From Arcuatula senhousia (lineage: Eukaryota > Mollusca > Bivalvia > Mytilida > Mytilidae): DNA of 64,000 nucleotides. The stretch covers positions 26,937,275-27,001,274 of the forward strand of contig OZ020308.1 in NCBI GenBank assembly GCA_963971305.1. Reading direction: 5' to 3'. The notes under the pieces are model-generated. The model searched no databases. It was not told the origin of the DNA and saw nothing but the letters and a program-made list of their open reading frames with translations. This document shows positions 13,245 through 24,096 of this stretch, one piece after another (the first letter of the stretch is position 1; each line of letters begins with the position of its first letter). The position numbers were made by a program, and so were the translations under genes.

Positions 13245-16200
13245 AAATTCCCCGAGGTTAGCCCGCTCCGGCACCAACACTTTTGAGTTGGAGAATACAT
13301 CAAAGCCTTAAATTATCCGTCTAAATTTCAAAATTGTCTAAACCCTAAGGTTCTTCCTGCCCCAGACAAAGGTTGAATATCTTAGTAAAAATTTGGTTCC
13401 CCAGTTTGGTATTTTTGGTTATACTATTCTATGCTCTTCATATTCATACAGTGTTTGGCATTTTCAATATTTTTGGTAGAGCGCCTCTGATGAGTCTTGA
13501 ATAGACGAAACGCGCGTCAGGCGTAGCAAAATTTATTGTCTGGAACTTTGTTGTCATTTGTATTTCGAACACACGTGAAGGTTAGCACTGCTGGTGGAGT
13601 TTAAATTCCCCAAGGTTAGCCCGCTCCGGCACCAACACTTTTGAGTTGGAGAATACATCAAAGCCTTAAATTATCCGTCTAAATTTCAAAATTGTCTAAA
13701 CCCTAAGGTTCTTCCTGCCCCAGACAAAGGTTGAATATCTTAGTAATAATTTGGTTCCCCAGTTTGGTATTTTTGGTTATACTATTCTATGCTCTTCATA
13801 TTCATACAGTGTTTGGCATTTTCAATATTTTTGGTAGAGCGCCTCTGATGAGTCTTGAATAGACGAAACGCGCGTCAGGCGTAGCAAAATTTATTGTCTG
13901 GAACTTTGTTGTCATTTGTATTTCGAACACACGTGAAGGTTAGCACTGCTGGTGGAGTTTAAATTCCCCGAGGTTAGCCCGCTCCGGCACCAACACTTTT
14001 GAGTTGGAGAATACATCAAAGCCTTAAATTATCCGTCTAAATTTCAAAATTGTCTAAACCCTAAGGTTCTTCCTGCCCCAGACAAAGGTTGAATATCTTA
14101 GTAATAATTTGGTTCCCCAGTTTGGTATTTTTGGTTATACTATTCTATGCTCTTCATATTCATACAGTGTTTGGCATTTTCAATATTTTTGGTAGAGCGC
14201 CTCTGATGAGTCTTGAATAGACGAAACGCGCGTCAGGCGTAGCAAAATTTATTGTCTGGAACTTTGTTGTCATTTGTATTTCGAACACACGTGAAGGTTA
14301 GCACTGCTGGTGGAGTTTAAATTCCCCGAGGTTAGCCCGCTCCGGCACCAACACTTTTGAGTTGGAGAATACATCAAAGCCTTAAATTATCCGTCTAAAT
14401 TTCAAAATTGTCTAAACCCTAAGGTTCTTCCTGCCCCAGACAAAGGTTGAATATCTTAGTAAAAATTTGGTTCCCCAGTTTGGTATTTTTGGTTATACTA
14501 TTCTATGCTCTTCATATTCATACAGTGTTTGGCATTTTCAATATTTTTGGTAGAGCGCCTCTGATGAGTCTTGAATAGACGAAACGCGCGTCAGGCGTAG
14601 CAAAATTTATTGTCTGGAACTTTGTTGTCATTTGTATTTCGAACACACGTGAAGGTTAGCACTGCTGGTGGAGTTTAAATTCCCCAAGGTTAGCCCGCTC
14701 CGGCACCAACACTTTTGAGTTGGAGAATACATCAAAGCCTTAAATTATCCGTCTAAATTTCAAAATTGTCTAAACCCTAAGGTTCTTCCTGCCCCAGACA
14801 AAGGTTGAATATCTTAGTAATAATTTGGTTCCCCAGTTTGGTATTTTTGGTTATACTATTCTATGCTCTTCATATTCATACAGTGTTTGGCATTTTCAAT
14901 ATTTTTGGTAGAGCGCCTCTGATGAGTCTTGAATAGACGAAACGCGCGTCAGGCGTAGCAAAATTTATTGTCTGGAACTTTGTTGTCATTTGTATTTCGA
15001 ACACACGTGAAGGTTAGCACTGCTGGTGGAGTTTAAATTCCCCGAGGTTAGCCCGCTCCGGCACCAACACTTTTGAGTTGGAGAATACATCAAAGCCTTA
15101 AATTATCCGTCTAAATTTCAAAATTGTCTAAACCCTAAGGTTCTTCCTGCCCCAGACAAAGGTTGAATATCTTAGTAATAATTTGGTTCCCCAGTTTGGT
15201 ATTTTTGGTTATACTATTCTATGCTCTTCATATTCATACAGTGTTTGGCATTTTCAATATTTTTGGTAGAGCGCCTCTGATGAGTCTTGAATAGACGAAA
15301 CGCGCGTCAGGCGTAGCAAAATTTATTGTCTGGAACTTTGTTGTCATTTGTATTTCGAACACACGTGAAGGTTAGCACTGCTGGTGGAGTTTAAATTCCC
15401 CGAGGTTAGCCCGCTCCGGCACCAACACTTTTGAGTTGGAGAATACATCAAAGCCTTAAATTATCCGTCTAAATTTCAAAATTGTCTAAACCCTAAGGTT
15501 CTTCCTGCCCCAGACAAAGGTTGAATATCTTAGTAAAAATTTGGTTCCCCAGTTTGGTATTTTTGGTTATACTATTCTATGCTCTTCATATTCATACAGA
15601 GTTTGGCATTTTCAATATTTTTGGTAGAGCGCCTCTGATGAGTCTTGAATAGACGAAACGCGCGTCAGGCGTAGCAAAATTTATTGTCTGGAACTTTGTT
15701 GTCATTTGTATTTCGAACACACGTGAAGGTTAGCACTGCTGGTGGAGTTTAAATTCCCCGAGGTTAGCCCGCTCCGGCACCAACACTTTTGAGTTGGAGA
15801 ATACATCAAAGCCTTAAATTATCCGTCTAAATTTCAAAATTGTCTAAACCCTAAGGTTCTTCCTGCCCCAGACAAAAGTTGAATATCTTAGTAATAATTT
15901 GGTTCCCCAGTTTGGTATTTTTGGTTATACTATTCTATGCTCTTCATATTCATACAGTGTTTGGCATTTTCAATATTTTTGGTAGAGCGCCTCTGATGAG
16001 TCTTGAATAGACGAAACGCGCGTCAGGCGTAGCAAAATTTATTGTCTGGAACTTTGTTGTCATTTGTATTTCGAACACACGTGAAGGTTAGCACTGCTGG
16101 TGGAGTTTAAATTCCCCGAGGTTAGCCCGCTCCGGCACCAACACTTTTGAGTTGGAGAATACATCAAAGCCTTAAATTATCCGTCTAAATTTCAAAATTG

Positions 16201-17182
16201 TCTAAACCCTAAGGTTCTTCCTGCCCCAGACAAAGGTTGAATATCTTAGTAATAATTTGGTTCCCCAGTTTGGTATTTTTGGTTATACTATTCTATGCTC
16301 TTCATATTCATACAGTGTTTGGCATTTTCAATATTTTTGGTAGAGCGCCTCTGATGAGTCTTGAATAGACGAAACGCGCGTCAGGCGTAGCAAAATTTAT
16401 TGTCTGGAACTTTGTTGTCATTTGTATTTCGAACACACGTGAAGGTTAGCACTGCTGGTGGAGTTTAAATTCCCCGAGGTTAGCCCGCTCCGGCACCAAC
16501 ACTTTTGAGTTGGAGAATACATCAAAGCCTTAAATTATCCGTCTAAATTTCAAAATTGTCTAAACCCTAAGGTTCTTCCTGCCCCAGACAAAGGTTGAAT
16601 ATCTTAGTAAAAATTTGGTTCCCCAGTTTGGTATTTTTGGTTATACTATTCTATGCTCTTCATATTCATACAGTGTTTGGCATTTTCAATATTTTTGGTA
16701 GAGCGCCTCTGATGAGTCTTGAATAGACGAAACGCGCGTCAGGCGTAGCAAAATTTATTGTCTGGAACTTTGTTGTCATTTGTATTTCGAACACACGTGA
16801 AGGTTACCACTGCTGGTGGAGTTTAAATTCCCCAAGGTTAGCCCGCTCCGGCACCAACACTTTTGAGTTGGAGAATACATCAAAGCCTTAAATTATCCGT
16901 CTAAATTTCAAAATTGTCTAAACCCTAAGGTTCTTCCTGCCCCAGACAAAGGTTGAATATCTTAGTAATAATTTGGTCCCCCAGTTTGGTATTTTTGGTT
17001 ATACTATTCTATGCTCTTCATATTCATACAGTGTTTGGCATTTTCAATATTTTTGGTAGAGCGCCTCTGATGAGTCTTGAATAGACGAAACGCGCGTCAG
17101 GCGTAGCAAAATTTATTGTCTGGAACTTTGTTGTCATTTGTATTTCGAACACACGTGAAGGTTAGCACTGCTGGTGGAGTTT
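13245..17182 (+). repeat. Higher-order 3-unit (1,074-bp) periodicity inside the hammerhead array
   Basis: The variant AGTAAAAATTTGG, in place of AGTAATAATTTGG, occurs at about 13388, 14461, 15535 and 16609, exactly every third unit (copies 38, 41, 44, 47). The unit after it starts with CCCCAAGG in three of the four cases (13603, 14677, 16825). Such marker spacing shows that blocks of three monomers were duplicated, as expected from unequal crossing over or rolling-circle reinsertion of multimers. Confidence 0.8.
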
Positions 17183-17418
17183 AAATTCCCCGAGGTTAGC
17201 CCGCTCCGGCACCAACACTTTTGAGTTGGAGAATACATCAAAGCCTTAAATTATCCGTCTAAATTTCAAAATTGTCTAAACCCTAAGGTTCTTCCTGCCC
17301 CAGACAAAGGTTGAATATCTTAGTAATAATTTGGTTCCCCAGTTTGGTATTTTTGGTTATACTATTCTATGCTCTTCATATTCATACAGTGTTTGGCATT
17401 TTCAATATTTTTGGTAGA

Positions 17419-17462
17419 GCGCCTCTGATGAGTCTTGAATAGACGAAACGCGCGTCAGGCGT
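17419..17462 (+). ncRNA. Hammerhead ribozyme, last array copy
   Basis: Consensus motif with all core elements intact: GCGCCT, CTGATGA, GTCT TGAAT AGAC, GAAA, ACGCGCGT, cleavage C, AGGCGT. The unit continues only 41 bp past the motif to 17503, where repeat homology ends abruptly inside TGTCATTTGTATTT. Confidence 0.9.
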
Positions 17463-17503
17463 AGCAAAATTTATTGTCTGGAACTTTGTTGTCATTTGTA
17501 TTT

Positions 17504-17800
17504 AGCTATAAAAGGGTTCTGTGCTTTGTCTGGCATGTTGTTTATGTCTTCGTTCGTGAAAACTGAGTGAAATTAGTGGCTTAAAATTTCCGCTTTGGAC
17601 TGGCTATCACTGTGTAGAAATCCATCTTTATTCAGAAGTGGAGAAATTCCAGATTGATCTTGTTTTTAACTTTTGATGCAAGACCAGACACGTTTCGGGT
17701 TTGTCTTGGTGTCATCATTTACAGTTGATTGAATAGAGTCCTTTTGAGTTGAGCAGATTTCATTTCACTCTGTGACTCAGATTGCAGCCGTTTGTATCTA
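17504..17800. other. Array-edge single-copy sequence with a TATA-like motif
   Basis: The array abuts AGCTATAAAAGGG (17504-17516), which contains a good TATA-box match. Nothing else here resembles a gene: no long ORF follows and no other repeat is recognised. Whether the TATA-like string is functional cannot be judged from sequence. Confidence 0.3.
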
Positions 17801-18072
17801 GACCAGTCTTAGGGACGGACCATTTAACTTGAAAGCGGGGGTTGGTTTTTTAATCTGGTCATAAATTTTTTTATTGTTTGAAGGCGTCGCGACAGAATAC
17901 TATTTTTATTATTAGCATTATTTTCTATAACAGATATCCTTCTTCAGAATATTTTGTTCATTACCTTCTGCTGCCAAAATATTTTTTTTCATCAAAATTT
18001 ATTTTCAAAAGATTTTTTTAGAAAAACCAAGCCCCTCTTCAAGTTAAATGGTCGATCCCTTAGCCAGATCTT
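17801..18072. mobile_element. Small hairpin MITE-like inverted repeat
   Basis: Two arms of about 50 bp face each other. The left arm (17803-17852) contains GACCATTTAACTTGAA and the right arm (18019-18072) contains TTCAAGTTAAATGGTC. Outside this both read CTTAGGGA / TCCCTTAG. The 165-bp centre is AT-rich with no ORF. Arms match imperfectly at a G-rich stretch. Transposon class is not identifiable because no clear target duplication is visible. Confidence 0.65.
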
Positions 18073-18119
18073 GTTTACTTGGCCTTCCGCTATGCTCTGG
18101 CATTTCGTCTGCTAATGCG

Positions 18120-18480
18120 ACGAGTGAGTGTATAATATAAAACTACTTTGATGATGTCATTATCAATAGATACATCTTTATTTTTTTGTTTTGCTTTAAA
18201 CAGACAAAGAAAAAGAAACTAGTTGAAAAGTACAAATTTCTTACTAGTAAATGAAATATCTTGCATATAGACTTGTATTATACGTCTTATAAATTTTATT
18301 ACAAAACGGGTTATAACATTTCAAAATTTTGTTACAAATCTATCGAACATAGTTTAGAATGCTGGAAAGTTAAACACATACTTTCTATGTATAGCTTCTT
18401 CTCTGTCTGATATGACAATTTGGAGAAAATGTAATAGGGGGAAAACTCACGTCAAAATATAATTACCATTTGGTTACTCA
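18120..18480. repeat. Dispersed repeat unit R1, copy 1 of 3
   Basis: Shares text with 19376-19560 and 20020-20530: TTTATTACAAAACGGGTTAT, ATCTATCGAACA, TTTAGAATG, TGGAAAGTTAAAC, and the left segment GTTGAAAAGTAC. The three copies span 2.4 kb and differ by insertions, so they look like an old local duplication or related transposon ends. No coding potential seen. Confidence 0.6.
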
Positions 18481-18589
18481 ATTCCTACGTATATATAAAA
18501 CTACTCTGGTGCCGTTTTTATAAATAATTAAATCATATATTCTTAGTGTTAACACTAGAAAAATAAAAGATCTAACATATAGACTTATA

Positions 18590-18810
18590 CAGATGAGTCC
18601 AGTCCAAACATGTACAAAAGTGAACTTGGTCAGCTGTCCAAAGAGTGAAAGCAGACCGTGGTCCGCTTTGCTGGTCAGGTCTGCTTTGAAAAGTGTACCA
18701 GAGCGGACCGGACCACAAGTCAGGTCAGCTCAATGTCCTCAGATAGAAGCAGACCGTAAGCTGGCCAGAGCTGACCTAACCAGAAGACAGGTCCTCTTTT
18801 GACAGCTTTT
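18590..18810. repeat. Cryptic simple-sequence region rich in GGTCA / TGACC half-sites
   Basis: Dense, irregular occurrences of GGTCAG, GGTCAGGTC, GCGGACCGGACC, GCTGACC and GTCCAG over about 200 bp. A small ORF crosses it (18593-18802) but its protein looks like a by-product of the low-complexity DNA (repeated S, R, A, P), so I do not call a gene. A second patch of the same composition lies at 19190-19375. Confidence 0.55.
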
Positions 18811-19189
18811 TATACAGTGGACAGGATTGCAAATTAATTAATCGGTCGTCAATTAAAAAAATAGCAATTTGCATATTCATTTTATTATTTCTATCTAGTT
18901 AATAAATGTTTACTTGAAATAAAACAAAAAATAAATTATGATAATTTTAATGTTAAAAAATGATAATTGTCACTTAAAATATTTATTTTATTTATTCATC
19001 TTAATTAATTAACTAATTTATTAATTTATTATTTATCTATTTATTTATTTATTTTAGTTTCTTTATTTATTAATTGTAGTAAACGTAATGTTGGATTAAT
19101 TTTGTTTTTTTTAATAAAAACTCTTATTATTTTATTTTACATGTTTAACATATCGGTGATTTTCATTTATTGCTAACACCTGAGCACTG
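18811..19189. repeat. AT-rich low-complexity stretch
   Basis: Runs of TTTATTTATTTAT-type text (best at 19015-19075) and A/T homopolymers separate the two GGTCA-rich patches. No ORF or structured element seen. Confidence 0.7.
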
Positions 19190-19375
19190 ATCCGATCTGC
19201 TTTAATTTTAAGCTGTCCAAAGTGGACCTGGAGCTGACCAGACCAGTGGTCAGGTCTGTCCTGAGTGAACCTGACTAGAGTGGTGGTTCACCAAAAGCGG
19301 ACCAGAAAGCTGTCCAGAGTGAACTTCTGGTAAGATTTTCTGGTTCGCTATGCATACAGGTTAGGACCGGACCTT
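19190..19375. repeat. Second GGTCA / TGACC-rich patch
   Basis: Contains GAGCTGACCAGACCAG, GGTCAGGTCTG, GAACCTGACTAGAG and GCGGACCAG. Same flavour as 18590-18810, so the two patches were probably one tract split by AT-rich DNA or are parts of one repeat. Confidence 0.5.
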
Positions 19376-19560
19376 CTGTATTATACATCTAATAAACTTT
19401 ATTACAAAACGGGTTATAACGTTTAAAAATTTTGACAAATTCAACCCGGGTTGTAATAAATCTAAATCTATCGAACACACTTTAGAATGTTGGAAAGTTA
19501 AACTCAGACTTTATATGTATATGTTCTTCTTCGATTAGGGTGGGAAAATTATATATCTAA
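19376..19560. repeat. Dispersed repeat unit R1, copy 2 of 3
   Basis: Contains TTTATTACAAAACGGGTTAT and, 45 bp on, AACCCGGGTTGTAATAAA, which forms an inverted repeat with it. Then ATCTATCGAACAC and TGGAAAGTTAAAC as in copy 1. The arms TTTATTACAA and TTGTAATAAA could fold as a hairpin. The stretch from here to about 20019 holds no recognisable gene. Confidence 0.55.
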
Positions 19561-20019
19561 ACCCGAAGATAGTTATACTTTGTTTTAAAATGGAAGCCTT
19601 GGTGAGTGTTTTAGAAATAAAAAGAACTATCGAAAGTGGAGATATATTTTAATACACGATTTAGTGAAAAGAACCCCTGTTTCTTAACTGCAATTGGGAA
19701 GAAACGTTTGACGTAAAAAAATCAAAACGCAGGAACTAATAGCATCAAAATATTTTTACGATTTTTTTTATTCCTACGTATATATTTTGGCCGGATTTAA
19801 CGGAGTGAAAAATTAGGGTTAAAAAATGATGAATGGCGTGCGGTCGGTGGGATGGCGGGGAAGAAGTGTGCGTAGGTTTTCGCAGCAACTACTTATCACA
19901 GCCACTTTTTATTCGGTAAACAGCACCGGTATGGGGTCCCATAACGTGGGATTCGACTCACTTACATTCTGTTAAACGAAATCTGCCCATTTTTGACTTT
20001 GACAGATTTTAAACTTCTT

Positions 20020-20530
20020 TGATGCCATTTTTATTAATGAATACATCATTTTTCACTGTTAACACACAAAAATGAAACACATTGAAAAGTACCAATTTCA
20101 CACTAGAGTGTGTGTTGTGTGTGTTCGTGTTTAACGCCCTTTATCGACACACCTGGGCAATGTAGGGCGGTCGGTTTGAATGGTGGAGGAAACCGGAGTA
20201 CCCGGAGGAAACCACCTACCTTGGGCAGGTAACTTTCACATTAGAAAAGTGAAATATCTTACAAATATACGTCTCACAAACTTTATTACAGAACGGGAAA
20301 TTACATTTCAATTTTTTTTTACAAACTTGGTTGACAAATTCAACCCGTTTGTAATAAATCTAAATCTATCAAACATACGTATATGTAATATATCTAAATC
20401 TATCAAACACACGTATACTTTCGAGGGTGAAGATTGAAATTAAATACACGATTGAGAAAAATAGCATGTGTGACTGATATTATACTTTGGAGAAAATGTA
20501 ATAGCGGGAAAACTCACGCCAAAATATAAT
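20020..20530. repeat. Dispersed repeat unit R1, copy 3, interrupted by another repeat
   Basis: The left part (GATGCCATTTTTATTAATG, ATTGAAAAGTACC) and right part (AAAGTGAAATATCTTAC, TTTATTACAGAACGGG, AACCCGTTTGTAATAAATC) match copies 1 and 2. They are separated by about 125 bp of unrelated text at 20110-20235. The tail GAGAAAATGTAATAG also recurs from 18420. Confidence 0.55.
20110..20235. repeat. Short dispersed repeat with GGTGGAGGAAACC...GGTTT/CCACC core
   Basis: Contains GGTGGAGGAAACCGGAGTAC followed by CCGGAGGAAACCACC, plus GTTTAACGCCC upstream. I recognise this GC-rich string as a common bivalve dispersed repeat, but cannot assign it to a SINE or DNA-element family from memory. It sits inside repeat R1 copy 3, so it inserted later. 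Confidence 0.45.
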
Positions 20531-21113
20531 TACCAACCACGAATCATCTCAACTGACATAATTTTGAATTTTGCTACCAGTAGCTGATATCGAAAGAAAA
20601 ACTTGTTGACTTACCGTATGAGACGTATTTCCTGATAACGTTGGTCTAAAAGCCGACCACGGAGACAACGGTGTCTGGTCAAAATATTTTGAAAAAAAAA
20701 GTCTTGGCATATCGAATAAGTTGTGAAATATACACCGCATATGCTGGTAACGTGGGTTTGTTTCTTTCCAGATTATAAAAACTAATAATTTGAGAAATTA
20801 AAATCGTCTCTTTTGCCCTATATTTGTCTACTCAGATGACCACTCGAGTCAAATTCAAGACGAGAATCAAAGAAAGACGTCAAGCAAGTATATTAGGTGT
20901 TTTAATCTCTTATGTAGCTTCTGAAATTAACCAATACGGTTTATCAGATTTCCAAAATAAACAAACAAACACCAGATAAAGGATGGGTTGCGATAAGGCC
21001 CTATTTTGGCCCATCTAAAGGCAAAAAATAAAAGTATTTCATAGCCTGTTACTTTCAACATCATTTTTGTAGCAAAATAATTGTACTGTTGTAAAATAAT
21101 AATTTTAAATATA
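20531..21113. other. Intergenic, nothing recognised
   Basis: AT-rich sequence with only short random ORFs on both strands. No inverted-repeat partner, retroelement motif or splice-like gene structure was seen. Confidence 0.5.
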
Positions 21114-22950
21114 CTAGGCAAAAAAAGAAACGTTACATTGGTTTTCTTTTAAGATTTTTTCGAAACATATATTGTTTTCGAATTTTTAATATAAAGATTA
21201 GGCAATAAACGGGGTTTTCTGTCAAATTTGCGTATTGAAGGCGGATTTGAAAATGACGTTACGTCACTTTTCATTTTTTTTCAAAATTGGAACTTTTAAA
21301 ATTTCACGAGTCGAAAATTCAATTAAGCTAGTGATTATGGTCGTTAAATGTAACAAGAACCACGGTTAACAAAATGTCGCACTTAAATATTGAGAAATTG
21401 TAAGTCAGACACGTTACGTTTACGTCAAAACTTGAAGTAACTCTCTTCTTTCGTGATGGGTACAGGAATGACAAAAAAAACCAGCTGATTAATCATTTAA
21501 AAGACTTTAGAACAACTATCCATAGACCAGAGACTCGTGTCAGAGGTAGCAGAACAACAATCGGTGCGACCGGAAGTAGCAGAATACCATAACCAACGCG
21601 AGTTTAGATCAGGCGTTGCCGCTTTATTTTTCTTCGTAATCGCTTCGTTATCGGTGCAAAACTTTAACTCGTGTAAATTGATAAAATTCTAATCTAATTT
21701 TCATTAAAACTGAACGTACGCGGTCACGCAGAGCTGACGTCATTGTTTAAAAAAGACGTCCTCTGAGTTACGTTTCTTTCGCGTTATGACGTTAATGGGT
21801 TGTATCATGCCTAAAATTATCATAGATAAGTAAGAGGCATCCTTTTTAACTGAAAAATCAAAATTTAAAAGAAATTTTGTAACTTTGAACATTTTGTCAT
21901 TTTTGATTTTACTGAATTTGGTTTTTAGAAATAACCAAATCCCACCGGAAACTGTTGCAAAATATCCCATCCCTGTAGTTTTTCAGATGGTTAAAGGCAT
22001 ATTGTCTACGAAAAAATATTTTTTTGTAAAACCAAAAAATTGTCGTCAGACTATTCGTTTTGTTTATTTAGAAAGATACAAACTTTCAATATACCACTAG
22101 GGTTCTTTATTACTTCAAAAATTGAAAAATAAATAATATTTGTAAAGCTTTACAAAAATTCATATTCATGAGATGTAGATGAGCTGTAAGCATGCGCACT
22201 CTACTTTCTTTGATTGAAAACTTCAATAGTTCTTGCACGTGGTGCATAATCTGTTTCTCGAAGTTTTAGCTCGGAAGAAAATTTAAACGGCAACCGAATA
22301 TTAGAGCGACTTAATGAATAAAACTGACAATTATTGCCTGTATTAATTTTTGAATGTTATTTAAAAGGTAAACACGAAAAATATCGGTATTTTTTCAACA
22401 TATCAATGTATTCGGGGACAAAACTCGAGATTCCGCTTAGTGCCCGTGTTAAAACTACTCAGTCTAAATCTGTGTCAATGTGACGTAGTGCAGGTAAATA
22501 AAATATCAATCAATATTGTCGAGCTATTTTGATCAAAATAAACTACTTTTGAGGCAAAATTTGTAGCAAATTTGTTTTTCAATATTCATTTTATTGCATT
22601 TCGGTCTAATTGACACCAAAAAATTGAGGGGTAAAAAAAATGAGTTTGCCGTAGACAATATGCCTTTAAATGTCCCTAAATTCTAAATTCAACTTTATTA
22701 TCATCAAAATGCTGTCAGATATTTAAAATGAATGGTTAGTCAAGAACGATAATGCTTGCAAACTTGATTTTCTACAATATCTAGGTAAAACCTTAAAGAG
22801 ATGTTATTTTCGAATCTAAATCAGGTAAACTGGATTTTAATCTCTTCATTATGACCAAAGATACGTTTATTCAATGGAAGTTACAACTTTTCTTTTGTTA
22901 TAGAAATTTTATCAAATAAAACATAAGTGTAACGTTTCTTTTTTGCCTAG
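21114..22950. mobile_element. Non-autonomous TA-flanked inverted-repeat element (Tc1/mariner-like)
   Basis: Left end CTAGGCAAAAAAAGAAACG (21114) and right end CGTTTCTTTTTTGCCTAG (to 22950) are inverted copies of about 23 bp, differing by one A in the A-run. Both are directly flanked by TA (21112-21113 and 22951-22952), the target duplication of Tc1/mariner elements. The 1,837-bp interior shows no transposase: the ORFs present are under 80 codons and overlap on opposite strands. A second inverted-repeat element lies inside at 21995-22665. Superfamily assignment rests on the TA duplication only. Confidence 0.75.
21995..22665. mobile_element. Nested TTAA-flanked inverted-repeat element
   Basis: AGGCATATTGTCTACG (21995-22010) is mirrored by CGTAGACAATATGCCT (22650-22665), a perfect 16-bp inverted repeat. 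Both ends are flanked by TTAA (21991-21994 and 22666-22669). TTAA duplications are typical of piggyBac, Kolobok and some other superfamilies. At 671 bp with no long ORF it is non-autonomous. It lies wholly inside the TA-flanked element and therefore inserted later. Confidence 0.7.
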
Positions 22951-24096
22951 TATACTTTTACATAAACACAACTTGGAAAATCGTGTTCAAAATTGACCAA
23001 TTTTGAATGGAAATTTCATTTTGATTAAAAGAAAATTTTAACGTAGGGCTTCAATAAATAAAAATTTTGTGCTTATATACTTAAAGACAGTCTTTGCAAT
23101 TCTATAAATGGTACTTACTGTTAAAATTTTGTGCTTATATACTTAAAGACAGTGTTTGCAATTCTATAAATGGAACTTGGTGTTAACAACATTATTGAAT
23201 TTAAAATGACTGTTAATATCAAGAAAAACGAAGAAAACTGGGAGAATTTACATATTTTTAAAATACTGACTACAAGGTAAAATATTATAGTCTTTTAAAA
23301 TTTTCAGTTTGTCTTGCATGCGGAACCAGCTTGAAACTTTCTCAAAAAATGTGCTTTAGTACTACAAGTTTTTGATAAAAATATGGAGCTGGTTCTGCGT
23401 GCAAGACTATCCTTCTGGGAAAGATATATATCACTCGATTGCGTCACCATCCCATAGGCACAATGTTAAAATCATTTGCAGTAGTTCATTTAAAGCACCA
23501 TTTACTAAAAAAATAAATGGGCTTTTAAACCACATACGTTTATTTTCAAAAAGTAGAAATATTTACCTTTCCAACAAGACATTTTGTGATGTAATTTATC
23601 CAATTTGAGTGTTAAAATTTTGAGTTACAAACTATTAGTATATTGTATTTAACCCCTCCTGGACACATTTTAACATTTTTTTAAGAATTTTTTTTAGTAC
23701 AAAACGGGGAGTTTATTACAAAACGGGTTGTTACATTGCATATCTCCAACGTTAATCTACAACTGACCAAGATTAGCATTTCTTTCACGAGACCTATCAG
23801 ATACGGAGGCTCTACACAGGGAAACAACTTGTAATAGTAGATTATTACAAGTTGGTCCGTGTATCACCTCCAGTTTAGTATTTGATGAAAACTAACCAAG
23901 CAAAAGATTAAAATCATGTCCCATACATTTTTTTTTACAAAATACAATAGAGCTTGCATTTAAAAGAAACTTTATATACGTGGAAGTATCGACTTTTTGG
24001 AAGCCCGAAGATTTTGTTGTTTATTTCATGCTTGACAAAATTCAATTAAGAATACTTTAATTTAATTCAAAAAAGGCATTCTTGTATCAGTTTTTT
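22951..24096. other. Intergenic with a 62-bp tandem duplication
   Basis: Two copies of a 62-bp unit, 23061-23122 and 23123-23184, starting AAAATTTTGTGCTTATATAC and differing at only a few sites. The rest is AT-rich with no recognisable gene. The ORF at 23372-23608 lacks any known motif and I do not call it. Confidence 0.6.

Larger units (their letters stand above)
1..17503 (+). repeat. Tandem array of 358-bp hammerhead-ribozyme units (retrozyme-type), about 48.9 copies
   Basis: Units start at 1, 359, 717, 1075 and so on, every 358 bp. Copy 19 (6445-6800) is 356 bp because of a 2-bp deletion near 6647, so copies 20-49 start at 6801+358n. The last unit starts at 17183 and stops after 321 bp at 17503. 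Copies differ by only a few substitutions each. The array is cut by the left window edge, so true copy number is higher. No ORF of 60 codons or more is listed anywhere in it, so the units are non-coding. Every unit holds a hammerhead ribozyme at offset 237-280. Known: retrozymes are small non-autonomous retroelements with type I hammerheads, found in tandem in plants and animals and giving circular RNAs. Inference: this is a mussel retrozyme array, or a satellite derived from one. Array transcription is not shown by sequence alone. Confidence 0.93.

Noticed and set aside
1..17503. CRISPR array
   Set aside because: The units are 358 bp and nearly identical throughout, with no short repeat/unique spacer alternation. 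The hammerhead motif explains the conserved hairpin.
18593..18802. 69-aa protein-coding gene
   Set aside because: The ORF is a by-product of the GGTCA/GGACC-rich tract; composition and lack of any motif argue against a gene.
21740..22100. Transposase fragments inside the TA-flanked element
   Set aside because: The two ORFs overlap on opposite strands, are under 80 codons and show no DDE or HTH motif.
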